From ANME-2 cluster archaeon (lineage in GTDB: Archaea; Halobacteriota; Methanosarcinia; Methanosarcinales; Methanocomedenaceae): a stretch of DNA of 9,192 bases. Where the stretch lies: positions 1 through 9,192 of the forward strand of contig JAMJFV010000072.1 in assembly GCA_023544495.1 (NCBI GenBank). The letters run 5' to 3'. The notes beneath the pieces were generated by a model. It saw only the letters and a program-made list of their open reading frames with translations, searched no databases and had not been told where the DNA came from. Each line of letters starts with the position of its first letter. The stretch's first letter is position 1. This document shows, piece by piece, positions 1 to 6,112 of the stretch. The translations under genes were made by a program, and so were the position numbers.

Positions 1-823
1 AAGCTCTTGTATAATCTGTAGTTCCTGTTTCCTGAAGGCTTTTGGCTGCAATCAGATGATTATATTCATCTGTATATGGATATAATATTGTAAGATTATA
101 TACTCTAATTGAAAACGCTATGAATACTAGTAAAACCAGCCCTATACTATACCACCACCCTTCCTTATACATCCACCTAACAACCCACCGCACCCCCCCC
201 ACCTGATTGATCCTTGGATACCTCCCGGCAAATTCCATCTCCCGTCTTTTCTCCTCAATCTCCCCTTGCTGTGCCTCCTCCTCCTCTATTTCACCGAGCG
301 TATCCCTATTTAGATAGAAGGTAACTGCGCTCAACACAACAGCAGCAATCATCAGGGTCGTCATTTCCCATTCAAGCAATGGTTGAGGAAAGACCGACTG
401 CAATGTTACCATCAGCAGGATTCCCAGAAAAGCATACATAACAACTTGCTTTGGATCCTGTTTTAGCTGATATCTGGAAATCTTGTGCAGCCATGTATAA
501 AGTTGAGCCTGCACTTTTGAAACACGTGTGCGGATAAATGAAGGGCTTCTCCTCCAAATACCCTCACAAACGCTCATGAATTTACTCTCACACAACCTGT
601 CGGCTACCATTATTACGGAAAAAAACAAACGGTTGCGGTTTTTCTTTTCCTCAAGATACAGGTACAAGAGAACGATGACCGATGGTACGAGAACAAATAA
701 TATCCTGTTTTCAAGCCCCGGATATGAATATGGATTGTTTATCCTGTAGATGAGAAAAGCAATCATGAAAATAATAAGAAATCCAAAAACATGTGTTAGT
801 ACTTCTCTAATTAGTATTCTCAT
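1..823 (-). CDS. GT-C type membrane glycosyltransferase (PMT/GT39-like), 3' part outside window
   Basis: This reading frame is open from the ATG at 823 to the left edge (274 codons seen, no stop), so it is a partial gene missing its C-terminal part. The start ATG follows GGGTGG a few bases upstream and lies inside the end of the preceding glycosyltransferase gene (17-bp overlap), suggesting translational coupling in one operon. Hydrophobic segments are at about residues 11-27, 41-57, 127-145, 153-170 and 223-239. The last is followed by an Arg and then YPYTDEYNH (248-256), whose Asp252-Glu253 matches the acidic first-loop motif of lipid-phosphate-sugar dependent GT-C enzymes. Such enzymes take a sugar from a polyprenyl-phosphate donor and work on the outer face of the membrane. 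Between helices 4 and 5 there is a Glu-rich charged stretch (177-198). The four helices before the catalytic loop are an N-terminal addition compared with the neighbour. A run of eight G lies at codons 208-211. Family assignment is fairly sure; substrate is unknown. Confidence 0.72.
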   Translation of the reverse strand, partial: MRILIREVLTHVFGFLIIFMIAFLIYRINNPYSYPGLENRILFVLVPSVIVLLYLYLEEKKNRNRLFFSVIMVADRLCESKFMSVCEGIWRRSPSFIRTRVSKVQAQLYTWLHKISRYQLKQDPKQVVMYAFLGILLMVTLQSVFPQPLLEWEMTTLMIAAVVLSAVTFYLNRDTLGEIEEEEAQQGEIEEKRREMEFAGRYPRINQVGGVRWVVRWMYKEGWWYSIGLVLLVFIAFSIRVYNLTILYPYTDEYNHLIAAKSLQETGTTDYTRA

Positions 824-2423
824 TTTTCCACCCATAGACGTTGACTGTATTTATTTCGCCTGAGTTCATATACGTTGTCAGGTTGTTACCAATAAACTCC
901 CTCATGCTGGGTCCCAATTTGTACCACCCGACCCTATCTACTACTAACCAGCCTCTTTCGTTTTGCTCGACTACTTCTTCTAATGTGGCAACATCAAATA
1001 TTGCAGTGGCATTTGTATATATATCACGGGTGGAATTTTCCATCAGGAACGGCTTAGATCCTGTACCTACCACATTGAATGCCAACCAGTAGTCATTCTT
1101 TCCCAAATAGAATTGTGCCGGAGGGGTCCAAGCTGATACAATAACATCCTCCGGTTTCATGTTATCCTTTACATACATATATGCATTCTTGAAGTCTGAC
1201 TGGGGGGCATTGACACCCAGGCCATAGTATTCTTTCGGGGTAAACGTAAAAGCTGGCGAGAAATACATTGCTAATATCAGAAGAAATGCAACAATAATAT
1301 TGAATACGGTTTTTTCTGGAATACTTTGGATAGTATTCAATAAAGGAATGGAAGACCTTAAAGTCTCAAGATTGTTATGTACAGGATATCTTTTCTTGTG
1401 GACTGAATTCCCGGTCCTGGCAAAGGTGATGCCTAAATATTCAATAACAAAATCAAGGAAATACCCTATCAAAATGAAAAGGATTGGTATTACAAAATAT
1501 AGATATCGTGTCCCTATCAAGAGTACATGAAAAAATATGAAATACAGCGGGAGGACAAGTGCAGCTATCAATATCAATCCTTTTTTCCAGTCTTTATTGA
1601 CCAGTACTGTCCCACCTGGAACAGCTAAAAATAAAAATATTCCCAGGTCTTTTTTCAGTAAATAAATATAGGTATCATAATAATCGATGTCTGTTTCCAG
1701 TACGGATTGGATCACTCCCCTATAAAAAGATAAAACCAGGAGAGCCATAAACACAAGTGCTAAAGCAATATGATTGATCCCTATTTTGTCAATGTTCATT
1801 CTTTTGTGTTCTTTAAGCGTCAAGGTTACCAGATAAACGAGAAATACTATTAAAAGAATATATCCGAATACATGGCTTAGCACCGCTCCAATAACAGAAA
1901 ATGCCAGTAGTGTTAGCCATTTAATACTCTTATTATAAGTAAATTCATAGAACGTAAATAAGGATAGAAGATAGAAGAACTGGAGCTGTTGGTACATTCT
2001 TGCCTGTCTTGACCAGGCAATCTCCCAGACTGAAAAAGTTACAAGTACGGTTGCTATAATGGCAATTCGTCTATTTCCCCATTTCAATCCCATTATATAT
2101 ACCAGGAATATTGTCAGCGTTCCGAACAGGACGCTTGGAAGTCGTGCGGCAAACTCATTGATTCCAAATAGGTTAAATGAGGCTGCAATTAGGAAGGTGT
2201 TAAGGATAGCACGACTGTACACTATGCCAGATGGCAGAACAGGCAGACCATTTTGCATAAGGGCAACTGCCGCTATCGAACTTATTGCTTCATCCATCCA
2301 TAAGGACTGAACATCAAGTTGGTGGATCCTCAGAAAGAAACCTGAAATTATTAAGAACACTAAGGTTATGTGAGATTTCTGTATTTCTTTTGTCAATTGT
2401 CTGAACAACCGCATCCACTCCAC
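807..2423 (-). CDS. GT-C type membrane glycosyltransferase (dolichyl-phosphate-mannose mannosyltransferase-like)
   Basis: A protein of up to 538 residues with about ten or more hydrophobic helices and a soluble C-terminal part from about residue 395. Helix 1 (about 19-32) is followed by LDVQSLWMDEAIS (36-48), the conserved first-loop motif of the PMT/ArnT-like GT39/GT83 families with Asp44-Glu45. FAARLPSVLFGT (91-102) and SRQARMYQQLQFF (138-150) match other conserved family blocks. The expected reaction is transfer of a sugar from a polyprenyl-phosphate donor to protein or lipid outside the membrane. The C-terminal region (AYMYVKDNMKPEDVIV, then a Trp/Tyr-rich part) resembles the extracellular domain of archaeal and bacterial relatives. 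The first start codon after the upstream stop is GTG at 2423; ATG at 2414 is an alternative and has GGAG three bases before it. The stop is TAG. The next gene overlaps its end by 17 bp. Donor and acceptor cannot be told from sequence; S-layer or surface glycosylation is likely. Confidence 0.85.
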   Translation of the reverse strand: MEWMRLFRQLTKEIQKSHITLVFLIISGFFLRIHQLDVQSLWMDEAISSIAAVALMQNGLPVLPSGIVYSRAILNTFLIAASFNLFGINEFAARLPSVLFGTLTIFLVYIMGLKWGNRRIAIIATVLVTFSVWEIAWSRQARMYQQLQFFYLLSLFTFYEFTYNKSIKWLTLLAFSVIGAVLSHVFGYILLIVFLVYLVTLTLKEHKRMNIDKIGINHIALALVFMALLVLSFYRGVIQSVLETDIDYYDTYIYLLKKDLGIFLFLAVPGGTVLVNKDWKKGLILIAALVLPLYFIFFHVLLIGTRYLYFVIPILFILIGYFLDFVIEYLGITFARTGNSVHKKRYPVHNNLETLRSSIPLLNTIQSIPEKTVFNIIVAFLLILAMYFSPAFTFTPKEYYGLGVNAPQSDFKNAYMYVKDNMKPEDVIVSAWTPPAQFYLGKNDYWLAFNVVGTGSKPFLMENSTRDIYTNATAIFDVATLEEVVEQNERGWLVVDRVGWYKLGPSMREFIGNNLTTYMNSGEINTVNVYGWKNENTN

Positions 2424-2439
2424 ATCTAACGTTCATATA

Positions 2440-2448
2440 CTTTATTAA
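2440..2448 (-). promoter_or_regulatory. possible TATA box for the glycosyltransferase operon
   Basis: On the minus strand TTAATAAAG lies about 25 bases before the GTG (2423) and ATG (2414) start candidates, the distance expected between an archaeal TATA box and the transcription start. This would give a leaderless or nearly leaderless transcript. The match is to an A/T-rich consensus only, so it is weak. Confidence 0.3.
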
Positions 2449-2513
2449 TTGTAGCATTAGGGTCCTCCCCCGACTATTGTTCATATAAGCACTGTAAGGT
2501 AATTTTATCCAGA

Positions 2514-2525
2514 AAGTCCGGACTT
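2514..2525. promoter_or_regulatory. perfect 12-bp palindrome, candidate operator
   Basis: AAGTCCGGACTT is a perfect 12-bp inverted repeat with no spacer, in the intergenic region between the divergently transcribed glycosyltransferase operon and the PGF-CTERM protein gene. It lies about 90 bp upstream of the glycosyltransferase start. Its GGACT half recurs at 2546-2550. A dimeric regulator could bind here; no specific regulator is suggested by the sequence. Confidence 0.3.
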
Positions 2526-2584
2526 ATTTGTAGGGATTTTGAGGAGGACTCTATTATATTTTCATACCGATTAGGAGATTTGAA

Positions 2585-2653
2585 ATGCAGCCACCTGAGC
2601 AACTGAGTATAAATAATAAAAAATCTTTTTTCATTATATTTACATTTAAATAA
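2585..2653 (+). CDS. possible 22-residue small ORF upstream of the PGF-CTERM gene
   Basis: ATG at 2585 opens 22 codons ending in TAA at 2651-2653. It is preceded by TTAGGAGATT, with GGAG seven bases before the ATG, one of the better ribosome-binding sites in the window. An A/T-rich TTATATTTT box lies at 2554-2562. The peptide MQPPEQLSINNKKSFFIIFTFK has a polar start, two Lys and a short hydrophobic end, like the beginning of a signal peptide. It could be a leader peptide, the remnant of a truncated secreted-protein gene, or chance. I do not recognise a family. Confidence 0.2.
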   Translation: MQPPEQLSINNKKSFFIIFTFK

Positions 2654-2678
2654 ATTAAAATACAGTTACATATTTATA
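2645..2678 (+). promoter_or_regulatory. TATA-like promoter region of the PGF-CTERM protein gene
   Basis: Two A/T-rich TATA candidates precede the gene: TTTAAATAAATT at 2645-2656 and CATATTTATA at 2669-2678. The first would start transcription near 2677 and could serve an ATG at 2687. The second would start it near 2700 and favours the ATG at 2732. Consensus matching only. Confidence 0.35.
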
Positions 2679-2731
2679 GATTCGCAATGTTATTAGTTAT
2701 AATCAGTACAGATGTCGTGGGGACGTTCCAA

Positions 2732-4006
2732 ATGCAATATTCCATACCCAAACGTAAGAATCTTATCAGTATCATAATTACTTTGTTTGTCATATCGATG
2801 TTGATCATCTCAGGACCCGCTAGTGCGGTTCTTATCAAGATGAAACCTCCAAACAATCATACAGTTGGAGAGACTGTTACTTTTACGATAGACATCAAAC
2901 TTCTCGGAAGCGACTTTATCAATATACAGCATATTAATGTAACTAACCTTCCATTGGGAGACATTTCATTTTACCCGGATGGAACCATAATATCAGGAGA
3001 TCCTGGATATAAAGTCACCAGGATCGTATCTACATTTTATGGTTATGGGTATGGCTTTGGCTATGATCAACAGCCAGGTTATGATTTTGGTTATAGCTTT
3101 GGCTATGATCAACAGCCAGGTTATGATTTTGGTTATGGCTTTGGCTATGATCAACAGCCAGGTTATGATTTTGGTTATGGCTATGGTTATGGCTATGGCT
3201 ATAAAGAGGGTCACTTCGAGGATGGCCCTAAATCAAATTTAATCTATGAAATTAATGTCAGTGGGCTACCCGTGGGCACATATACATCAAAAGATGTACA
3301 CATTGACGTATTCGTAGCTGGTAATCCGGATAAACCTGCATTTTCAGTTACCGAAAATTACAATTTTAAGATAAATCCAGAAACGAAAAAACCATCCAGA
3401 ACCGGTGGTGGTGGCGGTGGAAAAGATATCATCAAATCTCTGATACAGACCCATTCACTATTAAATGGGATTGCATCCTTCTATGGTGACATCGCAGAAT
3501 ATATAATTTCAATTGAGATCCCTGGTGCAACAGGCAGCGTTTCAATTGAATTGTTAGATGCTAACCCGACAGATATCGATTTTGACGGATTGAATTTCAA
3601 ATTTATTGAAATCGATGCCAAGAAAAATTCCGATAGTCCCGGAATAATAAATTTCAGAATAAGGACTGATATTCTTAATGAAGCCGGTCTCAATCCCGGT
3701 GATGTTGCAATCTATCGGTTCACAAACGGCCAGTGGACTGAACTGCCTTCCGAATGGATACGTACCGATAACGATTATGAACAATATTCGGCAAGTACAA
3801 CTGGTTTTTCACCCTTTGTGATCGCAGAGAAAAAAGCAATTCCAACAGCTGAAGAAACAGAAACAATAATCGCTGATGGTGAACCGGGCGAGGGTGGTAT
3901 CGAAGAACCCACAGCAAAGAAAAAAGGTATTCCGGGCTTTGGAGGACCAGGGGTTTTAACAGGAGTACTGGTCATCGCATATCTGTTAAAGAGAAAGAGA
4001 GGGTAA
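2732..4006 (+). CDS. secreted PGF-pre-PGF domain protein with Tyr/Gly/Gln repeats and PGF-CTERM anchor
   Basis: I prefer the ATG at 2732 because it gives a clean signal peptide (MQYSIPKRKN, a hydrophobic core, then GPASA as cleavage site, about residue 32). An in-frame ATG at 2687 would add 15 residues. Numbering from 2687: Ig-like beta-rich region at about 48-118, a Tyr/Gly-rich segment at 118-172 with three 14-residue repeats, more beta strands at 184-229, a six-Gly linker at 240-245, then a PGF-pre-PGF domain at about 250-380 (NPGDVAIYRF, NGQWTELP and STTGFSPFVIA are typical blocks). An acidic linker (386-407) leads to GIPGFGG, a hydrophobic helix and KRKRG, the PGF-CTERM tail. In archaea this tail is cut by archaeosortase A and the protein is lipid-anchored at the surface. 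The repeats sit in a loop of the N-terminal beta domain. It converges with a transglutaminase-like gene. A structural or adhesive surface role is inferred, not shown. Confidence 0.88.
   Translation: MQYSIPKRKNLISIIITLFVISMLIISGPASAVLIKMKPPNNHTVGETVTFTIDIKLLGSDFINIQHINVTNLPLGDISFYPDGTIISGDPGYKVTRIVSTFYGYGYGFGYDQQPGYDFGYSFGYDQQPGYDFGYGFGYDQQPGYDFGYGYGYGYGYKEGHFEDGPKSNLIYEINVSGLPVGTYTSKDVHIDVFVAGNPDKPAFSVTENYNFKINPETKKPSRTGGGGGGKDIIKSLIQTHSLLNGIASFYGDIAEYIISIEIPGATGSVSIELLDANPTDIDFDGLNFKFIEIDAKKNSDSPGIINFRIRTDILNEAGLNPGDVAIYRFTNGQWTELPSEWIRTDNDYEQYSASTTGFSPFVIAEKKAIPTAEETETIIADGEPGEGGIEEPTAKKKGIPGFGGPGVLTGVLVIAYLLKRKRG
3053..3178 (+). repeat. three tandem 42-bp coding repeats (Gly-Phe-Gly-Tyr-Asp-Gln-Gln-Pro type)
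   Basis: Units at 3053-3094, 3095-3136 and 3137-3178 are identical over 42 bp except one base (A instead of G at 3095, Gly to Ser). Each encodes the 14-mer GFGYDQQPGYDFGY in frame. They are flanked by shorter Gly-Tyr codon runs at about 3041-3052 and 3179-3202. Near-perfect identity at synonymous positions points to recent duplication by slippage or unequal recombination. Confidence 0.97.
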
Positions 4007-4016
4007 CACACCCTCT
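3998..4016 (+). terminator. hairpin at the end of the PGF-CTERM gene
   Basis: AGAGGGT (3998-4004) and ACCCTCT (4010-4016) form a perfect 7-bp stem with a 5-base loop. The TAA stop (4004-4006) lies in the stem and loop. An A/T-richer stretch AATTCTCCTTTA follows, but there is no long T run. It may stabilise the 3' end or help termination between the two converging genes. Confidence 0.35.
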
Positions 4017-4128
4017 AATTCTCCTTTATGGGGATCACCCTTTAGGCTGCATGACCGAACAGTATTCAACATCTGGATTTATTCCACTGCCTCATGGATG
4101 AAATATTATTGTTGATACCCTTTGGTTT

Positions 4129-4875
4129 TCAATAATCTTTTTCCCCATCTATAATTACCCATTCTTTATAGATAGTTGGATTTTGATCATGCCAGATTAT
4201 GACCTCATTTCGATTAATATCAGCATAATTGGTATGACCGTTAAAATGATATTTCACAATCCAGTGGTTCTTACCATTTATCAGGGTCACTCCAATGACC
4301 TGGGCAGGTATTTCTTTTGCTTCTAATATTGAAGCAAAGGCCATTGAAAAATCTTCACAATCACCCACTGATCCATGGGCCAGATAATAATCCGGATTTT
4401 GCCACATATCACCGTCAGGTGGATTACTGAATAGTGTATCATCTGATTCGTACCTGAAAACAACCGGACTGCCATTATGTTTCCATAATAATGCGTCATC
4501 GGTCAGAACAGTGTTTTTGGCATACCATTGTATAACTTCATTTTCAGGTAAAATATATGATCGAGCATCTTCCGGATATAAAATATGATTTTTCCGGTTC
4601 AGACTTCCCATCGGTTTTAGAACAGTATCGAATTCTGGCATGTCCATATGTACAGTTGAAAATTGAGGTATTCCTGAAAGATTAATGCCAAATCCTGATA
4701 AATTTAAGGAATATTCGTTTATTCCGGCAGAACCTCCTGTTGGATTAGAAAAATAATGCCCACTGGGAAAGTATAGGGGGAAAATGACCAATAAAACGAT
4801 AATTTCAACTAGCGTTATATATCGTAGTAAGATCCATTTTTGAAGGCATGCCGTTTTTAGATGTTGTAATAGCAT
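4129..4875 (-). CDS. membrane-anchored transglutaminase-like protein
   Basis: A 248-residue protein. A hydrophobic helix at about 20-37 (TLVEIIVLLVIFPLYF) with basic residues before it is an uncleaved signal anchor or signal peptide, placing the rest outside the cell. The catalytic fold is shown by GDCEDFSMAFASILE (171-185) with Cys173, NHWIVKY (203-209) with His204, and NYADIN (216-221) with Asp219: the Cys-His-Asp triad of the transglutaminase-like superfamily. The spacing and the GDCEDFS block are typical. Members are cysteine proteases, peptide N-glycanases or protein cross-linkers; which of these applies cannot be read from the sequence. The start ATG at 4875 is the first in frame after a TGA, with no strong ribosome-binding site. 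The gene converges on the PGF-CTERM repeat protein, 122 bp between stops, which suggests but does not prove a shared envelope role. Confidence 0.82.
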   Translation of the reverse strand: MLLQHLKTACLQKWILLRYITLVEIIVLLVIFPLYFPSGHYFSNPTGGSAGINEYSLNLSGFGINLSGIPQFSTVHMDMPEFDTVLKPMGSLNRKNHILYPEDARSYILPENEVIQWYAKNTVLTDDALLWKHNGSPVVFRYESDDTLFSNPPDGDMWQNPDYYLAHGSVGDCEDFSMAFASILEAKEIPAQVIGVTLINGKNHWIVKYHFNGHTNYADINRNEVIIWHDQNPTIYKEWVIIDGEKDY

Positions 4876-4931
4876 TGTTCATATCATCATTATTATAATA
4901 CTAATGACGAATGGATAATAGATTGATTTAT

Positions 4932-4944
4932 CAATATATAATGG
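4932..4944 (-). promoter_or_regulatory. TATA-like box for the transglutaminase-like gene
   Basis: Minus-strand CCATTATATATTG contains a good archaeal TATA-like core about 57-69 bases before the ATG at 4875. It would place the transcription start near 4911 with a leader of about 36 bases. Confidence 0.4.
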
Positions 4945-5007
4945 TTACGGCATGAGAATAGTCCCATCAGACCTACCCTGAACTGAGAATCTTAACAGGA
5001 CTTTCAG

Positions 5008-5014
5008 AAAAAAA
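5008..5014 (-). terminator. T-run downstream of the methyltransferase gene
   Basis: On the minus strand TTGTTTTTTTC, with seven T at 5014-5008, lies about 67 bases after the methyltransferase stop at 5081. Archaeal RNA polymerase terminates at U-rich runs, so this is a plausible end for that transcript. The rest of the 4876-5080 interval holds the transglutaminase promoter and no gene I can support. Confidence 0.3.
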
Positions 5015-5080
5015 CAATAAGGATATAAATGTATCATTGAAAATACGGCAAATACAATGGCCTTTTGGACAGTCACCTTA

Positions 5081-5698
5081 TCATTCGAGTCTCTTCCTCC
5101 CCCACACCAGGGCCACCAGTTCGAACATATCCAGCTGTATATTAAATCCATCCGCTCCCCTGAAAGCATCCTTCAACTGTGGGATATTCACATAGCTCGC
5201 AGTCCGCATCTCAATAAAAGTATGGAATATCTCAAGCAATATCTTCTTTGAAAACCTGGTCTGTTGCACCACATCCATCACGGCAATCTCACCACCCGGG
5301 GCCAATACCCTGAACATTTCGCCAAATACTTCACCAGGCCTTCCTACCTCATGCATGGCAAAACTTGAAACTGCACTATGGAACACACCGTCCCTGAATG
5401 GTAGCCTGTGGGCATCAGCCAGCACAAAATCACCTTTCGCTTTTTTCCTGGCCCGTTTCAACATCTTCACTGAAATATCAGTGCATACCAGGTCGACAGC
5501 CCCCATCCTTTCAGCCAGGTAACCAGTGCCGGAGGCCATATCTAATATGCGCCTGCCCTTCTTTATCTCAATCTTCCCAAGTAATTGCTGCCTTAACCGT
5601 TCATACTGGCCGAACATGGCCATCCTGGCACTACAATCATAGACTGGTGCCATAAATTTGAATAAACCGTGACTTTTTACCTCAACCATTTTTCTCAT
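5081..5698 (-). CDS. class I SAM-dependent methyltransferase, UbiE/COQ5-like
   Basis: The frame opens at ATG 5722 (213 residues), but that codon lies within a TATA-like sequence. ATG at 5698 or 5689 (residues 9 and 12) fits transcription from that box better, so I place the start at 5698 (205 residues). Numbering from 5722: FKFMAPVYDCSARM (21-34) resembles the start of UbiE-type enzymes, motif I is ILDMASGTGYLAERM (59-73), the acidic end of strand 2 is CTDIS with Asp82, DAHRLPF with Asp103 is the adenine-binding loop, and RVLAPGGEIAVMD (138-150) is the family's late conserved block. It should be a soluble Rossmann-fold enzyme moving a methyl group from SAM to a small molecule. Relatives methylate quinone precursors, but the substrate here is unknown. 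It diverges from a small membrane protein gene. Confidence 0.85.
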   Translation of the reverse strand: MRKMVEVKSHGLFKFMAPVYDCSARMAMFGQYERLRQQLLGKIEIKKGRRILDMASGTGYLAERMGAVDLVCTDISVKMLKRARKKAKGDFVLADAHRLPFRDGVFHSAVSSFAMHEVGRPGEVFGEMFRVLAPGGEIAVMDVVQQTRFSKKILLEIFHTFIEMRTASYVNIPQLKDAFRGADGFNIQLDMFELVALVWGRKRLE

Positions 5699-5719
5699 CC
5701 CGTTTAGATTATTATACTG

Positions 5720-5735
5720 CATAAATATAAATACA
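5720..5735. promoter_or_regulatory. shared, overlapping divergent TATA region
   Basis: CATAAATATAAATAC reads as a TATA-like box on both strands: TAAATATAAATA on plus, TTTATATTTATG on minus. At 25-27 bases in each direction it would start transcription near 5703 on minus (methyltransferase ATG 5698 or 5689) and near 5757 on plus (membrane protein ATG 5766). The gap between these starts is only about 67 bp, so the two promoters may compete or be expressed together. Confidence 0.4.
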
Positions 5736-5765
5736 TTTCATACTGTAGGTACATTGGTAGATGAA

Positions 5766-6110
5766 ATGAAAAAAAGCAAAAAGATGTATTACCTTGTTCT
5801 CCTCGGCATCGTGTTCCTGCTGGGAGGTATAGTGATGAATATTGAAACCGGTGAAAGATCACCATACATTTATTTCGGCGTCGGGACACTGGCCGCCACC
5901 GGTCTCTACTACGGTATTGTAGAAAACCGCCCTCAGATCGCAGCATTCATCATCGGCTTGATCGTATTACATTCCGGTATCCTTCTCATAATTAAAGGTG
6001 AGTTGACATACCCAATAGAATTCGGACTGGTCACCTTCATAAGCGGCATCCTGGTATTGCTCAACTCAGGTTTCTCAGAATATATGCGGGACCGCAAAAA
6101 GAACAATTAA
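5766..6110 (+). CDS. small four-helix membrane protein, function unknown
   Basis: I do not recognise a family. The ATG at 5766 gives 114 residues; a TTG four codons earlier (5754) is less likely as a start. The N terminus is strongly basic (MKKSKKM). Hydrophobic segments lie, numbering from 5754, at about 11-28, 38-56, 62-80 and 87-105, and the C terminus is charged (SEYMRDRKKNN). The basic ends suggest both termini are cytoplasmic. It starts from the promoter region shared with the methyltransferase and ends 2 bp from the stop of the converging FAD oxidoreductase. Nothing in the sequence suggests catalysis. Confidence 0.7.
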   Translation: MKKSKKMYYLVLLGIVFLLGGIVMNIETGERSPYIYFGVGTLAATGLYYGIVENRPQIAAFIIGLIVLHSGILLIIKGELTYPIEFGLVTFISGILVLLNSGFSEYMRDRKKNN

Positions 6111-6112
6111 AT

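Noticed and set aside
372..557. Minus-strand ORF of 61 codons
   Set aside because: It is out of frame inside the partial glycosyltransferase gene, whose longer frame shows membrane helices and a catalytic loop motif.
3053..3178. Possible CRISPR array
   Set aside because: The 42-bp units are directly adjacent with no spacers and are translated in frame.
2993..3242. Repetitive ORFs on both strands over the tandem repeat
   Set aside because: They are by-products of a stop-free 42-bp repeat; only the plus-strand frame continues into recognisable domains.
4945..5169. Minus-strand ORF of 74 codons
   Set aside because: It overlaps the end of the methyltransferase in another frame, has no recognisable features, and crosses the likely terminator.
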